Below are positions 1 through 23,073 of a DNA stretch of 23,730 nucleotides, piece by piece. A model generated the notes under the pieces. The model ran no database searches and was not told the DNA's origin. It was given only the letters and a program-made list of their open reading frames with translations. Each line of letters begins with the position of its first letter. Position 1 is the first letter of the stretch. The translations under genes were made by a program, and so were the position numbers. Origin of the DNA: Amphimedon queenslandica (Eukaryota > Porifera > Demospongiae > Haplosclerida > Niphatidae); contig NW_003546611.1 of the NCBI RefSeq assembly GCF_000090795.2, positions 76,050-99,779 on the forward strand, written 5' to 3'.

Positions 1-2653
1 AGTGAGAGTGATGTTAGGTGGTACTAAGAAAAACATAATAATTATTCCATTTAAACTAAACTTACCTTGAACAACTAAATGATTATCAACAGTATCATTT
101 CCAAACACATTACTAGCTAAGCAAGTATACCTTGCAGCATCAGACAAACCAAGATCAAACAAAGTCAAAACACTAGTTCCATTAGTATTAGTATATAATG
201 AAGAATACTTGTCTTGACTAAGAGACAGCTCCTGATCATTAGCATACCAAGTCAGGAGTGGAATAGGATGACCAGAAGAACTACAAGTAAAGGAAATATT
301 TCGTGTTCCTATTGCGACTCCCACATGTCTTGGTAAAATGCTGACACTAGGAGAAGCTAAAATAAAATTAATTCAAACGCATGTAAGTTCATACAAAATT
401 TGACTAACTTCCTATAAGCAAATAATATCCTTTGCTATCGGTACCAACTTCATTGTACACAGTCGACTGTATGAATCCATTCTCTTCCAGTGACACTGAA
501 AATATTGTGAGGGAGAGGCCATCAGCTGAAATTTGGAATTGATCAGATGCTAAACATAAAAGGAGAGACATATGTTAAGGCAAGCAAGCATGCAAATAAT
601 TGTTTAGTTATTATAAGTTGGCATTTTTACTCACAGTTTAATTCTTTGATCTCCCTGTTGACTGTTGTCAGTGTCCAAGCTACTTGCTCACTTTTGACAG
701 GAGGAGAGGCAAAATTGATACTGAAGGAAAGAGTGATTGATTCATTTACTAGTAAACTGTAATTAGATGATGAATTCACTCTAATTAACTGAGGAGGAGC
801 TAAAAATGAATGAGAATAATAGCACTCTTAATTTGTAAATAATACGTACAATGTACTGTGAGGTGTATTAAGGTGTCTTCTTTAGATCCAATTAAGTTAG
901 TGACATTATTAGTTCCTTTACATCTGTATGATCCTTCCTGGTCTATTGTAACATTGGTTAGTGTTAGGTTAGAAACGATAGTTCTATCACTCAATGGAAG
1001 CGATCTTGAAGCATTGTGAATTTGAACTTCGTTACCATCTGGGAAAAGATTAATTACATAATATACTTACTAGATTTGTGGCGTACCTTTGCCAATGAAA
1101 TACCATTCAATGACTGGTCTGGGGTTACCAAATCCTTCACATAACAAGGTGACTTCATCTGATGCATTAACAGTGACGTTATGAATAGGTGAGCTCACTT
1201 GTGGTGGGTCTAAAACAAAGAAAAAATACTAATAACTTAATTAGTTTTCATACTTACATGCAATCAGTAACTGAGTTTGAGCCTTAATTAATGTCCTGTT
1301 ATTATTTGATGGTATGACTTGCTCAACAACACAAGAGTAATTCAACTCATCAGACAACTGAACATTCTCCAAAGTGAGAGTACTTTCAATGACTTTAGGT
1401 GAGACAACAACACTTGTTGAGATATTAGTGAGATTAAGCCCATTACTAGTTAACCAATACACAACTGGAGGAAGAGGATTAGCTGTCACTGAACAGAACA
1501 AGCTGGTGTTCCCTCCTGCTATTCCTTCTACTATAAAAGGAGGCTGGAGAATAAAAAGTGGCAAATCTAAAAAAATAAATAATAAAAGTTGTCAAATCCA
1601 CGACAAGATTAAAACATGATTACATGAACTGTGGGTTTTGACCAAGACTTGGTGATGTCATTATGATGTAGCCCATAGCCTATCACAACAACATAAGGCT
1701 CAGAATAAACCACAGGCCCACAGTTGCTAAATGATAATGCTCATTATAATAAAATTATGCTAAAACTAAAAGTTCCTAACTAATGCATGCTGCATGCAAC
1801 ATAGCTATCAAGATATTTCCGGAGCTGATAGCAAAGCATTGATAATAAGGCACAAATCTAACGGCTCTCAGTAGATCTAAACTATTATTTAACTTACAAT
1901 ACACAGTCACTAGAACATCAGAAGAGTGTGCTGTTTTAAACCCAATGCTAGATGGTGCATTAAAAGCTGAACAGCTATAAACCCCTTCATCATTTCTTTC
2001 CAAAGGTTGCAGCACAAGTCTGCTGGTGACGGTTTGCTGGTCTGTGCTTTTATTAGACTCAGGGGCTGGATTTAGAGGGAGTCCATTACGATACCATGAT
2101 ATTGATGAAGGAGTAGGAGCTCCTATCGCTGTACAGTTAATACTCACCATCTCACCTTCAACACTGTTAATAGCATTTGGATAAATGTGTACTTCCACGG
2201 CCTCTAAAAACATTATGACAAAACAACGTTCAGATATGCTAAGTTTAATGTGCATACTTTCAACAAAAATTCTGAAATATCTTTTAATGCTCGAGTCTGA
2301 GAAGTGGAACTTGATCACGTTACAAACAAAGTCCCCAGTGTCAGAAAGACTAGCATTAAAACTGATGCTGCTCCTGGTGCTCCCAGAGGTGACAGTGTAG
2401 TTTGGATTATTGGAGAGTGAGAGCCCATCTTTCGTCCAGGAGCTTGAGAAGCAATTGGCTGAAAACTGACATGTGATGGTGTGCTGTGATCCAAAACGGA
2501 TGGTCCTAGGCCCTGACGGAGCAGAGACAGTACAGCTTGCTCCTAAAAAGAAGAGGAATATAATCTCAATGGCCATTTATTAGCAGACTCACCAGCAGTG
2601 TAGATGAATGCGAGCAAAACCAGTAGCCCTATCCGAGTAATTAAATGTGGCAT
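1..2653 (-). CDS. Ig-superfamily cell-surface protein, 5' part (partial, runs off left edge)
   Basis: Exons in transcript order: 2653-2593, 2542-2258, 2203-1898, 1566-1258, 1209-1087, 1038-850, 799-635, 549-409, 356-66, 23-<1. All introns are GT-AG and in phase 1, giving 631 residues so far. The start is the ATG at 2653, followed by a hydrophobic signal peptide (MPHLITRIGLLVLLAFIYTAG). Ig domains lie at about residues 21-115, 116-217, 218-320, 321-424, 425-526 and 527-623. Domains 1-4 and 6 carry the expected Cys, Trp and D/E-x-G/A-x-Y/F-x-C pattern (for example SWYRNG and NDEGVYSCSA in domain 2). Domain 5 lacks both Cys. Many N-x-S/T sites fit an extracellular protein. A further domain begins at VPPNITLT in the last exon. 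Membrane anchor and any cytoplasmic kinase, phosphatase or tail lie outside the window, so it could be an adhesion molecule or a receptor. The Ig identity is secure; the exact family is unknown. Confidence 0.88.
1567..1897 (-). other. Intron 3 of the Ig gene
   Basis: This is a 331-nt intron between the exons for Ig domains 2 and 3. Its donor is GTAAGT at 1897-1892 and the acceptor ends at 1567. I see no recognisable repeat or coding potential in it. Open frames that run through it are read-through of the flanking exon. Confidence 0.7.
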
Positions 2654-2863
2654 GGTGCAGTGCAGAATTCACAAAGTGCTGTAGTATCTATGGCTGTAGT
2701 ATTAATGACTACTAACTTTACCACGAGGCCACTCCTTCACGAACCAAATGTACAAATTCACACAATGTATATAAATTGTAAAATACAGAGCATAAATAAA
2801 TTAGGATAAATACGTGACAATTTCATTTGATAATCTCATTACACAAATTTTTTCAAATGTTAA
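2654..2863 (-). promoter_or_regulatory. 210-bp spacer between transporter stop and Ig-gene start
   Basis: The spacer separates two minus-strand genes in head-to-tail order. It must contain the transporter 3' UTR and the Ig-gene promoter and 5' UTR, unless the pair is co-transcribed. It is AT-rich. On the minus strand I find no AATAAA or ATTAAA after the transporter stop, so the cleavage site is not obvious. No clear TATA box was identified. Confidence 0.45.
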
Positions 2864-16653
<13,790 letters not shown>

Positions 16654-16793
16654 GATTGATGGTTGTGCAGATTATAAAAATTTATCACTCTTTTTATTGA
16701 TGGCAAAAAATAAAATGGGCTTGGGAGCTCCGCCCACAACCAATTAGATATCTCTAGTTTACGCTGCGGTCACATCTCAAGCTACTGCGAATC
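16654..16793. promoter_or_regulatory. 140-bp divergent promoter between transporter and peptidase
   Basis: The two start codons (16653 minus, 16794 plus) face away from each other with only 140 bp between them, so both promoters and both 5' UTRs lie here or overlap. Visible candidate sites are a CGCCCAC GC-box-like motif at 16731-16737 and a CCAAT box at 16740-16744, close together near the middle. On the transporter side there is an AT-rich AAAAAATAAAA run at about 16705-16715. No strong TATA box was seen. The layout is typical of a bidirectional promoter; co-regulation is inference. Confidence 0.65.
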
Positions 16794-19078
16794 ATGAACG
16801 GTCCTGGACAATCTTATTTCTTGTCCCTGCTCTTCTGTGTTCTTTGTTGTTCTCAACTCTATGCCTTTGATGATATCCAAAATACAGCCAGTCATATTCA
16901 GCAGATTGGAAAGGTAGAGTAGAGACCATCTGTGTGTGATTAGACTAATCATATCTATGGAGTGATTGAGAAGCTCTTTCGCTACTACCAATTAGTGCTT
17001 GCCTTGTTTGTTTATTTCAGCCCTAATGTTTATTTCATTATGTATATAGATCAAACACAGAGTTCCGTTGGAAGAGCATCACCATATGGTTAAGAGGGAG
17101 GCAAACCAAGCTTTCCGTTTGAGTATTCATTATGACAACTCTGTGGAAACAGGGTCAGTGAGAAAAATACGTTTATTATTGTTATTATTATTATCTATAT
17201 AGACTCCCTGAAGGAACTAGAACAACCATTAAGGTATAGCACTAATGAATTAGTCATAGTTGAGCTACAGCCACACTTGAGAGTAGCAAAATTTCATATT
17301 ATGATTATTAATAACATCAATTTGTAGAATATGATTGTTCCACAGTTGAAAACATTCCTTGAATCTCTTCTAATGGTCAGGCCATTAAATGTTCCGATCC
17401 TTTTAGACAGGTGAGGCCATTCTTCAACTCTTGCCTTGGGTGTGGGAACTTTGCATTTCACTCCAAGCAACATGTACATTACTTGAGCACTTGACAGTAT
17501 CAGTGTTGCAATGTTTACAAAAAGTTCAGGGCTAATTAGCACTTTAATAATGGTATTAGTATTTCCAACCACAATAACTTCATCAAGAATTATTGTATTT
17601 GCACATGTACATGTACAATAATGTAGCTGTACACCATATCATCTTCAGGATAGTGTGGCTCCTCGGTTGAGCCACTTCATGCTTTACATTTGTCAAGTTT
17701 TATTTTATAATCCCAATAGGGACTGTGTGGGTGGGACTTTTGTATTTCCATCAATCAATTCAACTTTACCGTGTGCTTCAACATGCAAGGCGACCACAAT
17801 GTGTGGTCAGGCAGTTGTGCCTATGGAGCATCTCAAGGTACTATACCCATGCATGCACTACTAAGCAGGGAAACTAAGGCCTAGCTGGTTTTACTATTGT
17901 TAGCATTGTAGTTACTATACTTAATATGATTAGATCTAGCATGATTATTAGATTAAATGAGTTATGGCTGTTCAGCTGTTTCAATATTGATGATTAGTTA
18001 TACAAACAAGCTCCCATAGTCATACATACATTTTTATACTATAGCAATGCATTGAGTGTAAGAATTCCACTCAAACTACTGATTGTCAAAGCATTGATGA
18101 AGAGGGAGATGGCATAGAAGATGCTGACATGATACTGTATGTGTCTGCAGTCAATACTTCTCCTTGTGGAACTGGCTCTGGTGGCCCTTCAACCATTGCA
18201 TTTGCTAGTAGCTGTCAAATGGAAAGTGCATTAGACAGGTAATCACATTATGAGAATTTATTGTTCGACTGTTAGTTTAGTCGGTAAATAAACCACTGAC
18301 TAGTGTATGTTGTGCATATGTTTGGACCCTGAACCACCTGCACAAATTTGAAAATAATCATATTATAGCAACATGGTTTAGTCTTGTGGATACTATAATT
18401 AATTTTCTGCAGGCTATAATCTACTAAAATTAATTCTACTAAATTATAGAAATTTTTAAAACCACCTAAAATAATTTTTAATGAATATTCTATAATATAA
18501 AAATTTGAGGCCAAGAAATAAGCCAGCTACAGTCAAACCTGACTATTTCCAGACACTTTAAGACCCAATAATATGGTCCTGATTATGGAAGTGTCCTTAT
18601 TTCAGAGGTCCATTAATACTGTATAACGCTTTATTTTAGCGGCGCTTTATTTCGGCGATTTTGCTGTAAAATTGTAATTGGTGGTTTTTAATTTGGCAAT
18701 TTTTGTCTACATGTGCATTACTGAGCATGCGCATTAATGATTGGCGGTTTTAATATCGGCAATTCTGTTTGCAAACCGCCAATCACCAAAATAAAACTCC
18801 ACCAAATTAAAGCGTTATACGGTATTGTATTTAGTCTGAGCCCACCCCTTTGCCAGACTGTATACCGTATTTGGAATTTGGGACTGATACTTCTTCTCCT
18901 AATTATAGAGGTGTCATTATTCACAATAGCAGGTTCGACTGTATAAAGTAATCTATTCTATTCATTCTTATAGACCAATTGCTGGGAATGTAAACTTCTG
19001 TCCTAACATTTTTGCAACTGAGTCAGCAGGAAACATATTTGCAACAGCAAAACATGAAGTGTTCCATGCTCTGGTAAC

Positions 19079-19114
<36 letters not shown>

Positions 19115-22100
19115 ATACTTGAAAACTTTTGAGGCCAATAAATTTTCCTGGTTTTGTCAGGTTCACAAAAAATTAAAATCTATAAAAATCTAGATACGAG
19201 TATGATACAAGATGGCAGAACTATTTTTATTTGCAAAAATTAAATCAGCAAAAATGATTTTTTGGCTGATTTTTCAAACTTTAATTCCTCAAAAGTTTCC
19301 AGCTATACTGTATCTGATTGTCCTCTGTGATGTGATGGGCATATTTTAGGCATTTTCTACATCACTTTATCCTTTTTGGAGAGATGAGCAAGGAGAGCCA
19401 AGAACAGAAAGAAATGAATTTGGGTTCCCTCCAAATGTGAGCGATAATGGAGGGTAAGACACTGAAATCATTATTGTCACCAATTCAACATAAATTTCAT
19501 ATTAGTCGACGCTTTGATTGGAGTAACACAACTATCATGGAGTTCAATTATACTGATTGGGAAGTGTTTAGTGGTACTGTGACTCATACTGTGAATCTGA
19601 TGGTGACACCAAAAGTATTGGTAAGCTAAATACTGGCTCATGCATTATGATTATACAAATCAATAACGATTACTATAATTACTATTTTATCATTATTATG
19701 ATTATTTTTCATTGAAAGAGACCTAAAAAATTGAAGATAAAAATTAGCTTATTAATTATTATTATTAAAAAAATTTTTTTTATTTGATTTTGTTTTTTTT
19801 TAATTATTAAAATAATAATAATAATAACAGTAATTATTATTATTATTATGAAAAAAGAAACCTTATTATTATTATGAATAATGTACATGCACAAAAAAAT
19901 AACAAAAACAAGAAAATTTTGGAAAAGGGAGAATCTAGAGGAGACAACAAAAAACAAAACCAACAAAAAGAAAACGCAAAAATGAGACAAAACTAGCTAA
20001 GGACAAAAGGAAAAAGTTATCAATAGATGATGGATTGGGTATAAATCCACTATTTATTGGGTATACAGCTACATAAAAAAAACCTATTTTCACCTACACC
20101 TAACATATTTTACCTATTATGTACTTTGTATGACTTAAATTATTTTATTTTATTTTTATTTTTATTATTATTATTATTATTATTACTATTATTATTATTA
20201 TTATTTATTATAATAATAAAATTAAGAAGAATTAGAAGAGAGAGTGAGAGAGAGACGAAATTACTGGTATAAAGGGTGAGAAATCCATACTAAAAAATGG
20301 AATTATTATTAATATTTATATTATTATTTATTCTTATTATTGTTGTTGTTGACTTAGGAACATGGCAGACGTCATTTTGGTTGTAGTACTTTGAAAGGTA
20401 TTGAAATGGAGAATCAAGGTGGACCTGGGACTGAACTGTCGCACTGGGAAAAGAGAATATTTGGGGTAAGAGCTGTCACTATCCATATACTGCATAACTA
20501 TAGCTACCTGCCTTGTACAGAATGAAATTATGACAGGTGTTATTGATTTCGGTCCAGTTCTATCAAATGTGACACTGGCATTGCTTGAAGATAGTGGGTA
20601 AGCTCTGATAGTAATTGTAACAGACTAGCATTTTGTGATTTTATAGATGGTATAGAGTCAATTTCAGTCATGGCGAGTTTTTAGAATGGGGCTATGGAGC
20701 TGGCTGCACATTTGCTTCTAATAGCTGCTTTGCATATAAGTAAGAAAGAGAAAGAAAGTGAGTAATCAGTATAACAGTTTTAGATTGTAGTATCACATCA
20801 GGCTGAAAAAATATTTAACTTTTCATGGCATTGCCTCTCAAATTGGATTTTTACTCAAATGCTTATAACACCATTCAAAAAGCATTTTAAAATAGCTGCT
20901 ATGGACATAGACAAGTCCTTCTCATTTGAATCAGTTATTATGAAACTATAATTCATCAGTCTGAGTCTAGTTTATGCAGCAAAGCAGCAGCTTTTTTATG
21001 TTTATCTCCACGGGCAAGTACAGGCAAATTAATGTATTGCATTCCTCTCTTGACTGTATATTCTATTTAATTATGAATACCTTAGGGTGGGTATTGATTG
21101 CGCTCTTAAATTTTAGCGTTGATTTAGCGAAATGTAATATTAGCAAAAATAAGAAGAAAATCAATGGTACTAAAACCCCCATTCAATAGCATACCACACT
21201 ACTCAAGAAGCCCAATACATAATAGGATCATTACTATTAAATGCGGGTAATATTAATTGCGAATTTTGCGTTTGGGTTAAAAATCGCAATTATTAATACT
21301 CGCAATTATTAATAATGACATCATGATGCCATATAACTATTAGTAATAATTACTTAATCGCAATTTTTAATACCAGCAAAATCTACCTTGTGCTAAAATC
21401 GCAAAATTTAGTACCCGCAATTAAAAGTCATTCTAAGGTAATAACTATTATTAGCGGCTGGTTGAATCAGCGGTTTTAAAACGCTAAAATTAAAGTGTCG
21501 CAATAAATACCCACCTTAAGGTAAATCTTATTACATCAAACTTGGTAAGTATTGTTATGCCACATGTTTCTTGTATAGCCGACAGTCTTTGTCACCATTC
21601 TGCAATGTGCCCCAAGCTAACAATGAACTGAACTGTTCAGTTGACAGAGTATCTATCTCTATATGTAATCTAAAAACAGATCTAGGATTAAGTCTTCCAC
21701 AAGAGTATCGGGTAATGAAATTAATCTCAATTTGCCCACATAGTGGTGCTTTTATTTCCAATGTATAGTATTTCAACAATTCAAGATCAGGAGGACAATT
21801 GGAAATTGCAGACTATTGCCCATACCAAGCTGTTAGTATTTTACATAATAAAATTGAGTACCTTATAGTGGTTTTTTCGAGGATAATAATTTTCACAAAT
21901 GACTTGTATCCGGAGGTTCACAAAATAATTTTCAGGAATTTCCACAATTCTGGCATCTTGTATCGTATTAAATTGATTTTCAAAGAATTTAGTTTAGTGA
22001 ATTTTAAAAACTGTGAAATTCACGAAATTTTTTATCCTCCAAAAAAACTGCTACACATTATTACTATTGTTATTACTATTTTTATATTAGAATGTTAGGT

Positions 22101-22916
22101 TTGATAACGGAAGAACAGGTGATTGCTCCAATGCAACTAACCAACTCCCAGGTATTGATGCACTGTATTAATTCTAGCATCATTTTGTTCTTCTGTCATT
22201 AGCTGGTAGTAATGCATTTGGGGAAAGATATGGTGAAGGTGCAGCTTGTTTCACTCAGCCTGTACCGTTGACAGCACCGTTAAGTAGATCACTTGGAGCA
22301 GGATGTTTTCGGGTAATAATTATTATACTACTGACCACTGTACAAAGCAGTAGCCACAATTATAATAACAGTAGCTATACTAAAGTTTAATGAATTAGAA
22401 TCTCCATTGCCTCACTAGTCATTTAATTTCATTATCTGCAGTACACTTGCAATGCTGACAACACAAAGCTAGCAGTGTTTGTCAACAGTGTCAGTTACAC
22501 TTGTGATCAACCGGGAAACGTGGTCAGTTAATAACTTAATATAGCATACATATAGAAAAAGTAGTTTAGGAGTTGATTGTTTTAATTTTTTAGCTAAATG
22601 TCATGAATGATGGTATTGTTGGAACTATTCAATGCCCTTCTTCTTTTGAAGGACTTTGTCAGGTCAGAATAATGAAAGATTGAGTGAGCACTTGAGAGAG
22701 CAAGACTAAAAAAGAGCTTCTTTTATGTAAAATTTTTGTTATTTTTTTTAGAAATCTATCGATTTTCCCACAACTAGTCCTCCCACATCAAGTTCCCCCA
22801 CCCCCACGCCATCTTCTACAACTGCCAGCACACCATCATCTGGTGTTGCAATTAATTTCATGAAGTTTCTGCTCCTGGTACCTCTGTTTACTGCCTTTCT
22901 TGTTGTCTTTGGATGA
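16794..22916 (+). CDS. Leishmanolysin-like (M8) zinc metallopeptidase, GPI-type, 19 exons, complete
   Basis: Exons: 16794-16913, 17050-17153, 17203-17233, 17328-17410, 17720-17837, 18045-18238, 18974-19073, 19350-19453, 19506-19620, 20358-20465, 20521-20597, 20647-20739, 21579-21711, 21769-21831, 22091-22151, 22203-22312, 22442-22522, 22594-22662, 22752-22916. They join to 1929 nt, 642 residues. A signal peptide (MNGPGQSYFLSLLFCVLCCS) is followed by a short pro-segment ending MVKR, a possible furin-type site. The zinc site is HEVFH (244-248) with distal H352 in SHWEKRIFGNEIMTG, where M363 is the Met-turn. Further family blocks are DADMILYVSA and RPIAGNVNFCPN. Many paired Cys follow, and the C-terminus looks GPI-anchored. 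M8 enzymes cleave extracellular proteins; the substrate here is unknown. Alternative: an invadolysin (LMLN) relative, but length and GPI tail fit GP63-type members better. Confidence 0.92.
17411..17719 (+). other. Peptidase intron 4 with a small hairpin
   Basis: A 309-nt intron. GTGGCTC (17655-17661) and GAGCCAC (17669-17675) form a perfect 7-bp stem with a 7-nt loop. A TGCACATGTACATGTAC palindromic run lies at about 17600-17616. No element with clear TIRs, and no tRNA fold around the hairpin. Confidence 0.5.
18528..18943. mobile_element. TACAGTCRAACCTG-type MITE interrupted by another MITE
   Basis: The outer ends are TACAGTCAAACCTG (18528-18541) and its near-exact complement CAGGTTCGACTGTA (18930-18943), 13 of 14 matching. 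Internal flanks also correspond (GTGTCCTTATTTCAGAGGT on the left, GAGGTGTCATTATTCACA on the right). The 18617-18824 element sits inside it. Without the insert the outer element would be about 208 bp. It lies in the 735-nt intron 6 of the peptidase. Confidence 0.75.
18617..18824. mobile_element. 208-bp MITE nested in the previous element (family D)
   Basis: The TIRs are TACTGTATAACGCTTTATTT on the left and TACCGTATAACGCTTTAATT on the right (reverse). The interior holds CTGAGCATGCGCATTAATGA and two opposed GGCGGTTTTAAT/AACCGCCAATC blocks. The tips resemble families A and C (TACYGTATARYG), so these families probably share one transposase. Confidence 0.82.
19078..19110. repeat. (TTA)n microsatellite
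   Basis: About eleven TTA units at the 5' side of peptidase intron 7 end exactly where the next MITE begins. Confidence 0.88.
19109..19312. mobile_element. About 204-bp MITE (family A, diverged)
   Basis: The left end TACCATATACTTGAAAACTT and the right end reverse complemented, TACAGTATAGCTGGAAACTT, are the arms, continuing TTGAGG on both sides. The interior has GATGGCAGAAC and TTTGCAAAAATTAAATC. It fills most of intron 7 (19074-19349), which separates the HEVFHAL exon from the next. Confidence 0.75.
19621..20357 (+). repeat. Peptidase intron 9: low-complexity AT and A-rich sequence
   Basis: The intron carries runs of TTA/ATT (about 19671-19695, 19796-19876, 20135-20220, 20304-20345). An A-rich purine block (19880-20020) and short tandem TGGGTATA copies (20037, 20058) are also present. 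I find no element with clear TIRs. Open frames here are poly-Leu/Ile/Phe artefacts. Confidence 0.7.
20740..21077 (+). other. 5' part of peptidase intron 12, no recognisable feature
   Basis: After the exon 12 donor (GTAAGA) there are about 340 bp of unremarkable AT-rich sequence before the nested palindrome. No coding or RNA feature is seen. Confidence 0.5.
21078..21523. mobile_element. 446-bp palindromic element with nested inverted repeats (family E)
   Basis: The outer arms begin TACCTTAGGGTGGGTATTGA on the left and TACCTTAAGGTGGGTATTTA on the right (reverse), matching for about 41 bp to a TTTTAGCG block. Inside, a second pair (ATGCGGGTAATATTAATTGC at 21241 and the reverse complement of the GTACCCGCAATT end near 21423) encloses a third palindrome centred near 21317. 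The extra length over the usual 200 bp suggests one element inserted in another. Peptidase intron 12. Confidence 0.78.
21859..22057. mobile_element. About 199-bp MITE (family F)
   Basis: The left arm TACCTTATAGTGGTTTTTTC and the right arm (reverse) TGTAGCAGTTTTTTTGGAGG correspond, both followed by AGGATAA ... TTTC. The interior has AGGAATTTCCACAATTCTGG and a TTCACAAAATAATTTTCA repeat. It makes up most of intron 14 (21832-22090). Confidence 0.75.
22752..22916 (+). other. Peptidase exon 19: Ser/Thr/Pro stalk and GPI-type tail
   Basis: After KSIDF the exon encodes about 25 residues rich in Pro, Thr and Ser, suited to O-glycosylation. A small-residue cluster (PSSG) comes next, and a hydrophobic end (FMKFLLLVPLFTAFLVVFG) reaches the stop at 22914-22916 with no charged tail after it. 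This is the layout of a GPI-attachment signal; a C-terminal membrane helix without cytoplasmic tail is the alternative. Confidence 0.75.
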
Positions 22917-23073
22917 TAAACTATTTTAATTCTCATTAATTTTTTTTAAATACCGGTAATTAATTTAGATGATTAAACTCAGTTATTAAAAGTTATAATA
23001 ATAATAATAATAATAATAGCTAGCGTGAAGTGTCATTCTCAGTACAGACGGTGCTGTCAAATCACTTGTAGCA
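22917..23073 (+). promoter_or_regulatory. 157-bp spacer between tandem peptidase genes
   Basis: It holds candidate poly(A) signals ATTAAA at 22972 and 22985 for the upstream gene, then an (ATA)n run at 22995-23018, then about 55 bp before the next ATG. The promoter of the downstream copy must lie here or within the upstream gene. No TATA box outside the ATA run is convincing. Confidence 0.5.

Larger units (their letters stand above)
18974..20597 (+). other. Peptidase catalytic core (exons 7-11)
   Basis: Exon 7 ends HEVFHAL, placing the first two zinc His and catalytic E245 at the end of one exon. Exon 8 continues AFSTSLYPFWRDE. The third zinc His (H352) is at the end of exon 10, and the Met-turn (NEIMTG) opens exon 11. 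The spacing of over 100 residues between HExxH and the distal His is characteristic of M8 rather than of other metzincins, where it is about 6 residues. All active-site residues are intact. Confidence 0.9.

Noticed and set aside
547..762. Plus-strand open frame opposite the Ig gene
   Set aside because: Antisense to well-supported Ig exons 635-799 and 409-549, no recognisable domain.
1776..2576. One continuous 266-codon minus-strand frame as a single exon
   Set aside because: Its Met lies in intron 1 and it reads through the 2257-2204 intron. GT-AG sites and the signal-peptide exon at 2653 give a better model.
17294..17572. Minus-strand 92-codon open frame
   Set aside because: Antisense to peptidase exon 4 and its intron; no domain and a poly-Ile end from AT repeats.
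18930..18945. GGTTCGA-like T-loop suggesting a tRNA
   Set aside because: It is the end of the TACAGTCRAACCTG element; no cloverleaf can be drawn around it.
19709..20272. Open frames rich in Ile, Phe and Leu
   Set aside because: AT microsatellite translation inside peptidase intron 9.
22748..22936. Minus-strand 62-codon open frame
   Set aside because: Antisense shadow of the Ser/Thr/Pro-coding last exon of the peptidase.
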